Part shown: positions 25,900 through 35,350 of the stretch, in pieces
Numbering within the stretch: position 1 is the first letter of the stretch
Layout of the letters: each line of letters opens with the position of its first letter
NCBI GenBank assembly: GCA_903889655.1
Contig: CAISYL010000035.1
Span: 1-36,946 of the forward strand
Origin: an uncultured Alphaproteobacteria bacterium
Lineage (GTDB): Bacteria > Pseudomonadota > Alphaproteobacteria > Parvibaculales > Parvibaculaceae
Direction of reading: 5' to 3'
DNA: 36,946 bases
Position numbers and translations under genes: made by a program
The notes under the pieces: model-generated
The model's input: the letters and a program-made list of their open reading frames with translations, nothing else
The model's database searches: none
Told to the model about the DNA's origin: nothing

Positions 25900-26459
25900 G
25901 CCTTGGGCTTAGGCAGCGAGGCGATCGCGGCGCCGAAACCGTCGAGCTTCACAGGCGCCTTGATCTGGCCTTTCGCGGCGTGGATGAAAATGACGTCCAT
26001 TTCCTTGCCGGCCTTGAACGCTTTCAGACTCTCCGGCGGGAGCGGTCTTTCCGCCTGACAACCGGTCGGCACGCAGAAGACAAACGGAAGCACGAAGCGC
26101 GACTTTTCCGCATTGTCGACGGCGACACCCACGCCAGGCTGGAGGAGCGAGCCGAGTGGCGTCATCATGCCGATGAACATGCCGCCGTCCGTCTTTTTCG
26201 GAATGTAGCCGATGAAGATCGACAGGATAGGCTGCTTGGACTCCGCGATGCCGACATTGACGAAGGCCAGGCATTCCTGCTGCTTGGTATCTTTCGGATC
26301 CGTGATGCAGCGCGTGGCCCAAACCCCGAATTTCTTGACGACAGGCTTCGGTGCATCCGCTTCGGCGGGCGGCGTCGGGTCGGCCGCGAAAGCTGCCTGA
26401 GCCAAGGGCGCAGCCAGCGCCACGAGGACGGCGCCAAGCGCCAGACGACGGAAAAACAT
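25896..26459 (-). CDS. Invasion-associated locus B (IalB) family periplasmic protein
   Basis: A 187-residue secreted protein: signal peptide about 1-25 (LALGAVLVALAAPLAQAAFA), a Pro/Ala-rich linker, then the IalB domain with KKFGVWATRCITD, QQECLAFVNVG, and FVFCVPTGCQAERPL, including the family's paired cysteines. The name comes from a Bartonella invasion locus, but the family is widespread in non-pathogenic alphaproteobacteria, so no pathogen role is implied. It probably sits in the periplasm with disulfides. The gene is divergent from the YejA-like gene across 200 bp. Family assignment is firm, function unknown. Confidence 0.88.
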   Translation of the reverse strand: MFFRRLALGAVLVALAAPLAQAAFAADPTPPAEADAPKPVVKKFGVWATRCITDPKDTKQQECLAFVNVGIAESKQPILSIFIGYIPKKTDGGMFIGMMTPLGSLLQPGVGVAVDNAEKSRFVLPFVFCVPTGCQAERPLPPESLKAFKAGKEMDVIFIHAAKGQIKAPVKLDGFGAAIASLPKPKA

Positions 26460-26659
26460 GAAGATCAGTCCTTTCTGAGGCTATAAACAGCCTGAATTAT
26501 CCGGCTCGCCCTCCCGAGTCGCGCGCGATTATAGATATCCGTTCCATCTCCGATAGCCCGAAGTCACGCATAAATGGCGCATTAAATCCCCGTAACCTTA
26601 ATGTCCGGCGATAGTTCCACGACTGACTGAAGATTAGGCAAACCGCAAGGGAGGACAAG

Positions 26660-28471
26660 GTGGGAGGCAAGTTGGCGGTGTTTCTGGCGATCGTTGGGGG
26701 GGCTCTCTTTCCGCTGATCGCTCAGGCGGATCCCCGACCGGCAATCGCCATGCATGGCGAGCCTGCCTACCCGCCCGGCTTCACGGCCTTCCGCTATGTG
26801 AACCCTGACGCACCCAAGGGCGGCACGATCCGTTTCGGCGCGATCGGCAGCTTCGACAGCCTCAATCCCTTCATTGTGCGCGGTACGCCGGCGATCGGAT
26901 TGCGTGAGCATGTTTTCGAAAGCCTGATGGCACGGGGCTATGACGAGGCGTTTTCGCTTTACGGGCTTCTCGCCGAAACGATCGACGTACCGCCGGACCG
27001 GAGTTGGGTCACATTCCGATTGAGGCCGAATGCGTATTTTTCCGATGGCACGCCTGTCACCGTGGATGATGTGATCTTTTCGCTCCAGACACTGCGCGAC
27101 AAGGGGCGGCCGAACTACAAAAGCTATTATGGCAAGGTCGCCCGTATCGAGCGACCGGATGCGCTGAGCGTGAAGTTCATCTTCCGTCGCGATCCCGGTG
27201 AAGACAGTGCAGATCGCGAGATGCCGCTGATCCTCGGCCTCATGCCGATCCTGCCGAAGCACATCTATGAAAGACGCCGCTTCGATCAGTCGAGCCTCGA
27301 AAATCCGGTCGGCAGCGGGCCCTATATCGTCGGGGCGATGAAGCCCGGTAGCCAGATCGTCTATCGGCTCGATCCCCACTACTGGGGAGCGAAGCTCGTG
27401 GTGAACCGCGGCCAGAACAATATCGAGCGTCTCGTCTACGATTATTATCGCGACAGCAACGCCTCATTCGAAGCCTTCAAGGCCGGGCTCTACGATGCCC
27501 GACCCGAGGAAGATCCAGGCCGCTGGACGAGCGAGTATGATTTTCCGGCAGTGCGCGACGGACGGGTGCGCAAGATCGCCTTCGAAACGCAGATGCCGTC
27601 GGGCATGAAGGCGATGGTCTTCAACATTCGTCGGCCCGTCTTTGCAGATAGACGCGTACGCGTCGCTCTTACCTGTCTGTTCGATTTCGAGTGGGTCAAC
27701 CGAGCGCTCTATCACGGCGTCTACAAACGTACGCAGAGCTATTTCGACAATTCGGAACTCTCTTCGGCGAGGCGTCCCGCCAGTCCGCGCGAGCGCGCGC
27801 TGCTTGCCCCCTGGCCCGATGCCGTCACACCGGAGATCATGGCGCATGGCTACGAGGCGCCGGTAAGCGATGGGTCCGGGCAGAACCGCGCCAATCGTGC
27901 CAGAGCGCTCGACCTGCTTCAGCAGGCGGGTTACAGGATCGCCAATGGTCATATCGTCGACGGCAAGACGGGTGCCCCGCTAGGCTTCGAAATTCTTGTA
28001 GCGACGCCCTCGGACGAGCGCCTTGCTCTTGTCTACGCGAGCATGGCCCGCAGAGCCGGCGTCGATGTCCGCGTGCGTAACGTCGATTCGAGCCAGTATC
28101 AGGGGCGGCTCGACGCTTATGATTACGACATGATCTTCTTCGACTGGACGAGTTCGCTGTCGCCAGGCAATGAGCAGAGCTTTCGTTGGGGCTCGGAGGC
28201 GGCGGACGCACCGGGCAGCTATAATTTCATCGGCGTCAAAAGCAAAGCCGTCGATGCGACGATCTCGGCACTTCTTGCCGCGCAGACGGAGGAAGACTTC
28301 GTCAGCTCGGTCCGCGCGCTTGACCGGGTGCTTCTCTCCGGGAACTACGTCATTCCGCTTTTCTACTCGCCGTCGCAATGGGTCGCGTTATGGAGCCGTG
28401 TGAAGGTTCCTGAGCGGACGTCGCTTTATGGCTATCGTAGCGATAGCTGGTGGGCAGACCCGCAACAGTGA
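26660..28471 (+). CDS. YejA-like periplasmic peptide-binding protein (SBP family 5)
   Basis: A 603-residue extracellular solute-binding protein. The signal peptide is about residues 1-23 (VFLAIVGGALFPLIAQA-D). Typical YejA features follow: MHGEPAYPPGFTAFRYVNPDAPKGG, GSFDSLNPFI, DRSWVTFRLRPNAYFSDGTPVT, LPKHIYE, VGSGPYIV, VNRGQNNIERLVYDYYRD, YDFPAVRDGRV and SLSPGNEQS. In E. coli YejA works with YejBEF to import peptides including microcin C. No yejB, yejE or yejF is seen beside it, so its permease must be elsewhere. GTG 26660 follows GGGAGGA, a strong ribosome site at usual spacing. Confidence 0.9.
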   Translation: MGGKLAVFLAIVGGALFPLIAQADPRPAIAMHGEPAYPPGFTAFRYVNPDAPKGGTIRFGAIGSFDSLNPFIVRGTPAIGLREHVFESLMARGYDEAFSLYGLLAETIDVPPDRSWVTFRLRPNAYFSDGTPVTVDDVIFSLQTLRDKGRPNYKSYYGKVARIERPDALSVKFIFRRDPGEDSADREMPLILGLMPILPKHIYERRRFDQSSLENPVGSGPYIVGAMKPGSQIVYRLDPHYWGAKLVVNRGQNNIERLVYDYYRDSNASFEAFKAGLYDARPEEDPGRWTSEYDFPAVRDGRVRKIAFETQMPSGMKAMVFNIRRPVFADRRVRVALTCLFDFEWVNRALYHGVYKRTQSYFDNSELSSARRPASPRERALLAPWPDAVTPEIMAHGYEAPVSDGSGQNRANRARALDLLQQAGYRIANGHIVDGKTGAPLGFEILVATPSDERLALVYASMARRAGVDVRVRNVDSSQYQGRLDAYDYDMIFFDWTSSLSPGNEQSFRWGSEAADAPGSYNFIGVKSKAVDATISALLAAQTEEDFVSSVRALDRVLLSGNYVIPLFYSPSQWVALWSRVKVPERTSLYGYRSDSWWADPQQ

Positions 28472-28623
28472 TGCCGGAATCATCCCGCTCGCCAAGGCCG
28501 ACACTTGAATTGAGCCGGACGAGCTCTCAACTACCGGCGGAACCAATCGCGGTCTGAAAAGTTCAGGTCGACGAAGCGGGTTGTCTGGCCGCGTTAAGTC
28601 CTTGTTCAAAGTGCGGGATTTCA

Positions 28624-30006
28624 ATGAAAAAATCGGGTTGGAAACGCTGCGTGGCAGCGGGAAGTGCTGCCGCGATGATCCTTGCGGCGCATGATGCAGA
28701 GGCAGCTGGTTTCTCAGTTCACGAACAATCGACATCATCGCAGGGTATGGCCTATGCAGGATCGGCCGCAGGCGGTGAGGATGTCAGCGCCGCCTATTTC
28801 AATCCGGCGGCCATTGCTCTCTATCCTGGCGTCCAGATTGCCAGCGGCTTTGCGATTGTCACCGGCGATGTCGAATTTACACCGATCAGCGCCAGTACGA
28901 ACACGGGCGCCCCGGTCACCGGCGGCGACGGCGGCAATCTCATCCATACAGGCTATGTCCCGGCCTTCACGGCGACATGGCAATTCGCGCCGGACTGGTT
29001 TGCCGGTCTTTCCGTAAATGCGCCCTACGGGTTTACGACCGGCAGCGACGATCCAGGCTGGATCGGGCGTTATCAGGCTCTTGGTTCGCGTGTGCGTTCC
29101 GTCGATTTCAATCCGATGCTTGCATGGAAGCCGACACCCTGGCTGGCGGTCGGCGGCGGATTTCAGGCGATGTATTTCGATGCGCGCCTGTCCAATGCGC
29201 TCGATATCGGGACCATCGGGGCGACATCTCTCGGTGTTCCCCTGCCCGGTTACAATCCGGGTGACCCGACGCAGGATAGCTACGTTACGGTCAAAGGCTC
29301 GGACTGGGCTTATGGCTATACGTTTGGCGTCATGCTGTTGCCGCGGCCCGACACCAGGATCGGCATAGGTTATCGCTCCAAGATGGACGTCAATATCGGC
29401 GGCAACGCTTTGTTCAATTTGAGCCCGCAGGGACAGAATCTTGCTGCGCTTTCCGGGCTGATCGGACAACAGCAGCTCGTCGATACGGGCGGCCATGCCG
29501 CCATCACCACCCCCGAAACTGTGACCATGGGCATACAGCATGACCTCTCGCCGCAATGGACCATCTCGGGCGAGGCCGACTGGACCCGGTGGAGCCGGTT
29601 GCAATTCCTGACGATCACGTTCGACAATCCAAACCAGCAGCCGGTCGTCACGACGGAAAGCTGGCGCAACAGCTGGTTCTTGTCTCTGGGTGCTATCTAT
29701 CGACCGACGGAAAAGTGGACGTTGCGAGCGGGCGTCGCCTATGACGAAGGCGTCGATTCCCATGCCGAAATTCGAACGCCGCGCATTCCGGATTCCGATC
29801 GCTACTGGACCTCTATCGGCGCCGGTTACAAAATCACCGATGCGACAACGGTCAACGCAGCTTACACGCATATCTTTGCGCCGAAGACATCGATCCGACA
29901 GTCGAGCAATGACCCGAACAACGCAGACGCCTTCCGCGGCACTCTGTCGGGCACCGTCGATGCCTATGCCGATATCGTCAATGTCGGCTTCACAATGGCG
30001 TTCTGA
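28624..30006 (+). CDS. FadL/TodX-family outer-membrane transporter (OMPP1)
   Basis: A 460-residue outer-membrane beta-barrel for long-chain fatty acids or other hydrophobic compounds. Signal peptide about 1-27 (ending DAEA-AG); the mature start GFSVHEQSTSSQGMAYAGSAAGGEDVSAAYFNPAA is the FadL hatch region with its NPA motif. Alternating strands run to a terminal Phe (VNVGFTMAF), the usual barrel end signal. It is followed by a strong terminator. A gene for an acyl-CoA ligase and one for an alpha-methylacyl-CoA racemase lie 2.5-5 kb away, so fatty acid uptake is plausible. Cargo cannot be read from sequence. Confidence 0.93.
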   Translation: MKKSGWKRCVAAGSAAAMILAAHDAEAAGFSVHEQSTSSQGMAYAGSAAGGEDVSAAYFNPAAIALYPGVQIASGFAIVTGDVEFTPISASTNTGAPVTGGDGGNLIHTGYVPAFTATWQFAPDWFAGLSVNAPYGFTTGSDDPGWIGRYQALGSRVRSVDFNPMLAWKPTPWLAVGGGFQAMYFDARLSNALDIGTIGATSLGVPLPGYNPGDPTQDSYVTVKGSDWAYGYTFGVMLLPRPDTRIGIGYRSKMDVNIGGNALFNLSPQGQNLAALSGLIGQQQLVDTGGHAAITTPETVTMGIQHDLSPQWTISGEADWTRWSRLQFLTITFDNPNQQPVVTTESWRNSWFLSLGAIYRPTEKWTLRAGVAYDEGVDSHAEIRTPRIPDSDRYWTSIGAGYKITDATTVNAAYTHIFAPKTSIRQSSNDPNNADAFRGTLSGTVDAYADIVNVGFTMAF

Positions 30007-30030
30007 AAGCTCGACACCGAAGCATTCACA

Positions 30031-30063
30031 CGGCGGGTACGAAAGTGCCCGCCGTTGTTTTTT
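30031..30063 (+). terminator. Rho-independent terminator of the FadL-type gene
   Basis: CGGCGGGTAC (30031-30040) pairs with GTGCCCGCCG (30045-30054) over ten pairs, including one G-T pair, around a GAAA loop of the stable GNRA type. TTGTTTTTT follows (30055-30063). It lies 24 bases after the stop and isolates the gene from the one downstream. Confidence 0.95.
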
Positions 30064-30113
30064 GTAGTGGCCTTGTCGTAGGCTTCGATGGAGCAAGAGA
30101 TACAAGGGGCGCC

Positions 30114-31406
30114 ATGAGCCGGACGATCGCGTTTTTTCCCGAAGCGGCTTACGGGCCGGCCCTCAATTCCGTCGGCATCGCGCAAGCCGTTCAGGCCCTC
30201 GGCCACAAGGCGGTCTTTCTTTCCGACCCCGGCTTTCTCGATGTCTATCGCGGCTATGGTTTCGAGGCGCATGCGGTCAATCTCTCCGAGCCGATGCCGC
30301 CTGAGCAGATGGCGAAATTCTGGACCGATTTCATCAACGGGCACATTCCGAATTTCAACAAATCGCCTTATGAGCAGATCGACAACTACGTGCGCGACTG
30401 CTGGGAGGCGATCGTTGAGACGGCAAAATGGGCGCAGAAGGATTTACCCGGTGTACTTGCGAGCGTGAAACCGGATCTCATCTGCGTCGACAACGTGATC
30501 CTCTTCCCGGCGATAAAGCAGTTCGGCAAGCCGTGGGTCCGGATCATTTCCTGTTCGGAGAACGAGATCGAGGATCCAGACATTCCGCCGCATCTTTCGG
30601 GTTGCGGCGAGACGGACAAGGCTTGTCATGCGGCCTACCGCGCGCGGTTCGAGGAGGTCATCAAGCCGATCCATGATGACTTCAATGCTTTTCTTGCCGC
30701 GAACAACGAAACGCCTTATCCGCTCGGGCAGTTTTTTGAAACCTCGCCTTTCATGAACCTGCTGCTTTACCCCGAAGCGGTAAAATTTCACCGGCGCCAC
30801 CCGCTGCCGCCGGCGCGGTTCCAGTATCTCGAGGGCTGCGTCCGTACGGAGGTGCCTTACGAGGTTCCGGCTTTCGCCGCCAATGCCGACAAGCCGCTTC
30901 TCTATGTGAGCTTCGGCAGCCTCGGCTCAGGCGATACGGCGCTGCTGAAACGGTTGATCGCGACGATTGGCAAGCTGCCCTATCGCGCACTGGTCAATGT
31001 CGGCGAGTACAAGGGTCAGTATGAAGCCCTGCCGCCGAATGTGATCGTCGAGAGCTGGTTTCCCCAACCATCGGTCATTCCGCTGGTCGACGCGGTTATT
31101 CACCACGGTGGAAACAACTCGTTCACCGAGTGCCTTTATTTCGGCAAGCCCGCAATCATCATGCCCTATGTCTGGGACGGCCACGACAATGCAACGCGGG
31201 TCGACGAAACCGGTCACGGCTTCAAGCTGCATCGTCAGAACTGGACCGAGGACGAGCTTGCGGCGAAACTTCGCTCTTGCGTCGGCGACGCGGCGATGAA
31301 GGCGCGCCTCGCTGCCGCGAGCGCGCATATGCAGGCGCAGAACGGTCCGCAAAAGGCCGCGCGCATTCTCGATGGTCTGGTCAAAGGAGTTCACGCGGAT
31401 GTCTGA
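30114..31406 (+). CDS. GT1 (UGT/MGT-like) glycosyltransferase
   Basis: A 430-residue GT-B enzyme. The N-terminal domain starts RTIAFFPEAAYGPALNSVGIAQAVQALGHKAVFLSD, a glycan-acceptor fold. The C-terminal donor domain holds LLYVSFGSLGSGD, ESWFPQPSVIPLVDAVIHHGGNNSFTECLYFGKPAIIMPYVWDGHDNATR, which is the UGT/MGT signature. Members glycosylate lipids, sterols, macrolides and small molecules. ATG 30114 is chosen because AAGGGG lies before it and the longer reading from 30045 would start inside the terminator. Its stop overlaps the next gene's start by eight bases, so the cupin protein is co-translated. The acceptor is not clear. Confidence 0.88.
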   Translation: MSRTIAFFPEAAYGPALNSVGIAQAVQALGHKAVFLSDPGFLDVYRGYGFEAHAVNLSEPMPPEQMAKFWTDFINGHIPNFNKSPYEQIDNYVRDCWEAIVETAKWAQKDLPGVLASVKPDLICVDNVILFPAIKQFGKPWVRIISCSENEIEDPDIPPHLSGCGETDKACHAAYRARFEEVIKPIHDDFNAFLAANNETPYPLGQFFETSPFMNLLLYPEAVKFHRRHPLPPARFQYLEGCVRTEVPYEVPAFAANADKPLLYVSFGSLGSGDTALLKRLIATIGKLPYRALVNVGEYKGQYEALPPNVIVESWFPQPSVIPLVDAVIHHGGNNSFTECLYFGKPAIIMPYVWDGHDNATRVDETGHGFKLHRQNWTEDELAAKLRSCVGDAAMKARLAAASAHMQAQNGPQKAARILDGLVKGVHADV

Positions 31407-31761
31407 CACCCTCGCTGCCACCGCGCCGAGCCTGCGCGATGTCGCAACGCGCGACGATCTCGTCGACTGGGGCGTCATTCCGACCATGATCGAAGGGCAG
31501 TCGCGCACATCGGGCCGGGTCATCTACAAGGGACCGGAAGGCCGCTCGGAGTCCGGCATCTGGGTCTGCACGCCGGGCAAGTGGGAGTGTCACGTCACGC
31601 GCGACGAGTTCTGTCACTTCATGTCGGGCCGCTGCACCTATGTGCATGAGAGCGGCGACGTGATCGAGATCGTGCCGGGAACCGCAGCATTCTTTCCGCA
31701 GGACTGGAAAGGCGTCTGCACCGTTCACGAGACGGTGCGCAAGGTTTACATGATCCGCTGA
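31399..31761 (+). CDS. Cupin-domain protein (cupin_3-like)
   Basis: A 120-residue single-cupin protein. GIWVCTPGKWECHVTRDEFCHFMSGRCTYVHESGDVIEIVPGTAAFFPQDWKGVCTVHETVRKVYMI has the shape of the cupin_3 (DUF861) group: a strand with W-x-C-x-P-G-x-W, an E-x-x-x-x-x-x-G turn and F-P-x-D-W-K-G. The usual metal His set is incomplete, so it may be a binding or small enzyme. ATG 31399 has AAAGGAG eight bases before and overlaps the stop of the GT1 gene. Function unknown; co-translation ties it to the glycosyltransferase. Confidence 0.85.
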   Translation: MSDTLAATAPSLRDVATRDDLVDWGVIPTMIEGQSRTSGRVIYKGPEGRSESGIWVCTPGKWECHVTRDEFCHFMSGRCTYVHESGDVIEIVPGTAAFFPQDWKGVCTVHETVRKVYMIR

Positions 31762-31765
31762 GAAA

Positions 31766-32524
31766 TTAGCGCGGGTCCTTGGTGAAGATCGCCTCAAGAC
31801 TCGTCATGTTCATGCCGTGCTTGAAGTAATTGTAGGGCGTGACGTTGACGGCCTTGATAATGGCGCGCTGGATTTCGGTTCCAATGCTGCCATCCGCCTT
31901 CGGCACCATATCGAAATCGACGACATTGATGCAGGCCGGATCCTGCTCGAAGGCCTGCACGGCCTTGAGCCCGCTTCCCTTCGCGCCTAGGGCTGCCCAA
32001 CCGAGGATCAGCCGGTTTATGCCCTCATGCGCGGCGATGAGCATCGTGTGCCAGCCCGGCTCGGCGAGAAGGTGCTGCACGGCGTCGACGGCGCGGCGTT
32101 CGGCATCGGCGAAGACTTCGCCATGTTCGAGCATGGTCGCGCCGGGTTCACCCGCCAGTTCGAAGTGATAGGCCATCTTGGCCGCGAGTTCCGCGCGGCT
32201 CTTCACCTCGCCGAAATGACCACCGTGGATTTCGATGAGGTCCGCTTCGATCTCAAGCGTGGGGACCGCGCTCTCCGCCTGTCCGGCGAGGACGCGCTCG
32301 GCCGTCTGCTTCGTGCGCGGAACGCCCGAGCAAATCGCCCGGTCGAAGCGCACATGCGACAGGGCTCGGCCGGCAGCGTCCGCCTGCTCCTGGCCGAGCG
32401 GTGTCAGCGGCACGACCTTGGTGTCGCCGCTTGCGGCCTGAATCTCACGGCCGAAATAATCGACATGGCCGTGACGCATCAGATAGATGCGCCGCCGGCC
32501 CGTCGTTCCTGGCAATGCACTCAA
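31766..32524 (-). CDS. Histidine phosphatase (phosphoglycerate-mutase-like) protein
   Basis: A 252-residue member of the histidine phosphatase superfamily. [13 protein letters not shown] gives the RHG motif (R17, H18, G19) with the phospho-accepting His; [15 protein letters not shown] follows, and [13 protein letters not shown] has the second catalytic His. The middle and end are not diagnostic of phosphoglycerate mutase itself, so the substrate is open. The start is TTG 32524, which overlaps the TGA of the racemase gene (TTGA); the superfamily's N-terminal strand begins just after, so no other start suits. It is coupled to the racemase gene before it and is convergent with the cupin gene. 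Confidence 0.88.
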   Translation of the reverse strand: MSALPGTTGRRRIYLMRHGHVDYFGREIQAASGDTKVVPLTPLGQEQADAAGRALSHVRFDRAICSGVPRTKQTAERVLAGQAESAVPTLEIEADLIEIHGGHFGEVKSRAELAAKMAYHFELAGEPGATMLEHGEVFADAERRAVDAVQHLLAEPGWHTMLIAAHEGINRLILGWAALGAKGSGLKAVQAFEQDPACINVVDFDMVPKADGSIGTEIQRAIIKAVNVTPYNYFKHGMNMTSLEAIFTKDPR

Positions 32525-33651
32525 ATCGCTTCAGCCTTCTTCAGCGCGTCGACCTCGGTGGCGGCAAAGCCCCAGTCCTTCAGAACTTCGAGCGTATGCG
32601 CGCCGTTCTCGGCGATGGGACCCTGGATCTTCGAGACGGTGCGCGAGAAGCGGGGCGCGATATTCGGCTGGGCAACGCCGTCGATCTCGACGATCGTCTC
32701 GCGCGCTTTGTTATGCGGATGATCCTTGGCTTCGGCGATCGAGAGCACGGGCGCAAAGCAGATGTCGGTGCCTTCCATGATCGCGCACCACTCGTCGCGC
32801 GTTTTCGTCCTGAAGACCGCTTCGATCTTCGTCTTCATCTCTGGCCATTTCGAACGGTCCATCTGGTGGCTCCAGATGTCATCCGTGAGGCCCGCCTTCT
32901 CGCGCAGGATTGCGTAGAACTGCGGCTCGATCGAACCGATCGAAATCCATTTGCCGTCCTTCGTCTCGTAGGTGTCGTAGAAGTGGGCTCCGCCATCCAG
33001 CATGTTGGTGCCATGCGGTTCCTGCCAGATGCCGGCGGCGGTGAAACCGAAGAACATCGACATCAGCGAGGTTGCGCCGTCGGTCATCGCCGCGTCGACG
33101 ACCTGCCCCTTGCCGGACTTGTTTGCCTCGACCAGCGCCGCGAGCATGCCCATGGCGAGGTAGAGCGCGCCGCCGCCGAAATCGCCGACGAGGTTGAGCG
33201 GCGGAACGGGCTTCTCGCCCGGACGGCCGATCGCGTGAAGCGCGCCGGTCAGCGAGATGTAGTTGATGTCGTGACCGGCGGCCATCGCCATCGGGCCGGT
33301 CTGGCCCCACCCCGTCATGCGGCCATAGACGAGCTTCGGATTGCGCTTCAGGCAGATGTCGGGGCCAAGGCCCAGACGCTCCATGACGCCGGGGCGGAAG
33401 CCTTCCTGCAGAATGTCGGCCTTTTCGATCAGCTTCAGCGCCGTCTCGACGGCTTCGGGCTTCTTGAGGTCGAGCGCGATCGAGCGCTTGCCGCGGCTGG
33501 CGATCTCGTATTTGGAGCCGCCCCGCGCGCCCTTGCGGTCGATGCGCACCACGTCGGCGCCCATGTCCGCGAGCAGCATGCCGCAAAAGGGGCCCGGCCC
33601 GATGCCTGCGAATTCAACGATCTTCACGCCATTCAGCGGCCCGCTACCCAT
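32521..33651 (-). CDS. Alpha-methylacyl-CoA racemase (CaiB/BaiF family)
   Basis: A 376-residue CoA enzyme that interconverts (R)- and (S)-2-methylacyl-CoA, needed to beta-oxidise branched chains and bile-acid-like or isoprenoid acids. It has [32 protein letters not shown] at the start, [18 protein letters not shown] with H127, [10 protein letters not shown] with D157, and [14 protein letters not shown], which match the racemase's His, Asp and Glu set as known in the Mycobacterium MCR enzyme. Other CaiB members are CoA transferases, which have an Asp in a different setting, so racemase is favoured. ATG 33651 is directly before the fold. Operon with the histidine phosphatase; divergent from the acyl-CoA ligase. 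Confidence 0.92.
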   Translation of the reverse strand: MGSGPLNGVKIVEFAGIGPGPFCGMLLADMGADVVRIDRKGARGGSKYEIASRGKRSIALDLKKPEAVETALKLIEKADILQEGFRPGVMERLGLGPDICLKRNPKLVYGRMTGWGQTGPMAMAAGHDINYISLTGALHAIGRPGEKPVPPLNLVGDFGGGALYLAMGMLAALVEANKSGKGQVVDAAMTDGATSLMSMFFGFTAAGIWQEPHGTNMLDGGAHFYDTYETKDGKWISIGSIEPQFYAILREKAGLTDDIWSHQMDRSKWPEMKTKIEAVFRTKTRDEWCAIMEGTDICFAPVLSIAEAKDHPHNKARETIVEIDGVAQPNIAPRFSRTVSKIQGPIAENGAHTLEVLKDWGFAATEVDALKKAEAI

Positions 33652-33793
33652 GTCCCGGCTCCCTTGATTTGTCTCTTGTTGGGGGAGTCTTTTAGCGGCT
33701 GGCGGGACGTGCGTAAACGTCGCCGGTGATGACGTAGGGGCAGCCTTGTCGCTCGTACTTGCCTCGCCGCCACGCCGCCCCTACAAAGCTTCT

Positions 33794-35350
33794 ATGTCGC
33801 TTCTCGCTCCCAAAATCGCCCGCGGCTATTCCGGCGAGGCTTGCCCGGCGCGCTTCAACATGGCGCGCTATTGCCTTGCGCGTGCGGCGGTCGAGACGCC
33901 GGCCAAGACGGCGCTGATCGTCGTTTCCGACGCGGAGGCGCCACTGGCGGAGGCCGAGCACTGGAGCTATGGCGCGCTCGACGATGCGGTGCGGCGCATT
34001 GCGGCTGGACTTTTCGCGGAAGGGTTCAGGCCCGGCGAGCGGCTGATGATCCGTATGCCGAACACGAGCGATTATGCGCTGCTCTTCTTTGGCGCCATTG
34101 CGGCGGGGCTGGTGCCTTTGCCCTCCTCTTCGCAGCTCACGGAGACAGAAGCGGATTTCCTGCTGACGGATTCACATGCCGCCGCTGTCGCGATTGCGGG
34201 CGACATGGAAATCCATTCAGGCAAAGCGCGCGTCATAGATGCCGACATGCTTGCACGGCTGAAGGCGCATCCACCGCTTGGGGACTATGCGGATACGGAA
34301 GCCAACGATCCGGCGTTCCTCGTCTACACGTCGGGCACGAGCGGGAAGCCCAAGGGCGTTTTGCATGCGCAACGCAGCGCATGGGGACGGCAGCCGATGT
34401 ATCAGGGCTGGTACGGCATTGGACCGGACGACATCGTGCTGCATGCCGGCGCCTTCAACTGGACCTATACGCTCGGCGTCGGGCTGACGGACCCGTGGGC
34501 GAATGGCGCGACGACCGTTCTCTATATTGGGCCGAAGGATGTTCAGGTCTGGCCGACGCTCCTCGCGCGGACGCGGGCGACGCTCTTTGCCGCCGTGCCG
34601 ACGCTCTATCGGCAGATCCTCAAATATTGCGATCTCGGCCTGCACGATCTCTCCGCGCTGCGTCACGGGCTGACTGCCGGCGAAGCGCTGTCGCCTGCGC
34701 TGCTCGATCAGTGGCGTAGGGCGACCGGAAAGAATCTCTGCGAGGCGCTCGGCATGAGTGAATGCTCGACCTATGTCTCGACGGGTCCGCGCATGGATGT
34801 CAGGCCGGGCAGTCCCGGCAGGCCGCAGCCGGGCCGCTGCGTCGAGGTGCTGCCGGTTGACGGAGGCACCGAGCCTCTGCCCGTCGGCGAAACCGGACTT
34901 CTCGCTGTCCACCGTAGCGATCCCGGCCTGATGCTGGGTTACTGGCAGCGGCCGGAGGAAGAGACGGAGGTCTATCGCGGAGAATGGTTCATCGGCGGCG
35001 ACCTCGCTTCCTTCGATGAGGACGGTTATCTCTGGTACCACGGACGCGCCGACGATGTGATGAATGCGATGGGCTATCGCGTCTCGCCCGCCGAGGTTGA
35101 AGCGGCCCTGTCGGATCATCCAGACGTCGCCGAAGTCGCGGTGACGGAGCTGCATGTCCGGGAAGATGTCAGCATCATCGCCGCTTTCGTCGTGCCGAAG
35201 GATGGAGCGAAACCGGACGCGGCCTCCATCCTCGCCCATGCCGAAACACGGCTGGCGGCCTATAAACGTCCACGCGAAATCGTCTTTGTGGAAACATTAC
35301 CGCGCACAGCCAACGGCAAGGTGATGCGCCGGGCGCTCGCCGCCGGATAA
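33794..35350 (+). CDS. Acyl-CoA synthetase / AMP-dependent ligase
   Basis: A 518-residue ANL-family ligase that activates a carboxylic acid through an acyl-AMP. The P-loop YTSGTSGKPKG is at 178-188, followed by GEWFIGGDLASFDEDGYLWYHGRADDVMNAMGYRVSPAEVE and the catalytic Lys in PRTANGKVMRR (K509). The middle SSSQLTETEADFLLTDS is like the aromatic- and medium-chain acid group, but the acid is not decided. ATG 33794 is preferred over the TTG at 33746, since neither has a strong ribosome site and the N-terminal 16 extra residues look non-coding. Divergent from the racemase gene across about 140 bp, which fits a shared role in making CoA substrates. Confidence 0.9.
   Translation: MSLLAPKIARGYSGEACPARFNMARYCLARAAVETPAKTALIVVSDAEAPLAEAEHWSYGALDDAVRRIAAGLFAEGFRPGERLMIRMPNTSDYALLFFGAIAAGLVPLPSSSQLTETEADFLLTDSHAAAVAIAGDMEIHSGKARVIDADMLARLKAHPPLGDYADTEANDPAFLVYTSGTSGKPKGVLHAQRSAWGRQPMYQGWYGIGPDDIVLHAGAFNWTYTLGVGLTDPWANGATTVLYIGPKDVQVWPTLLARTRATLFAAVPTLYRQILKYCDLGLHDLSALRHGLTAGEALSPALLDQWRRATGKNLCEALGMSECSTYVSTGPRMDVRPGSPGRPQPGRCVEVLPVDGGTEPLPVGETGLLAVHRSDPGLMLGYWQRPEEETEVYRGEWFIGGDLASFDEDGYLWYHGRADDVMNAMGYRVSPAEVEAALSDHPDVAEVAVTELHVREDVSIIAAFVVPKDGAKPDAASILAHAETRLAAYKRPREIVFVETLPRTANGKVMRRALAAG

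Noticed and set aside
28735-30105. A 456-residue open frame on the minus strand
   Set aside because: It lies antisense to the FadL-type gene and runs through its terminator. No domain seen.
32401-33729. A 442-residue open frame on the plus strand
   Set aside because: It is antisense to the racemase and histidine phosphatase genes, which have intact active-site motifs. Its own product is low-complexity Arg/Asp-rich.
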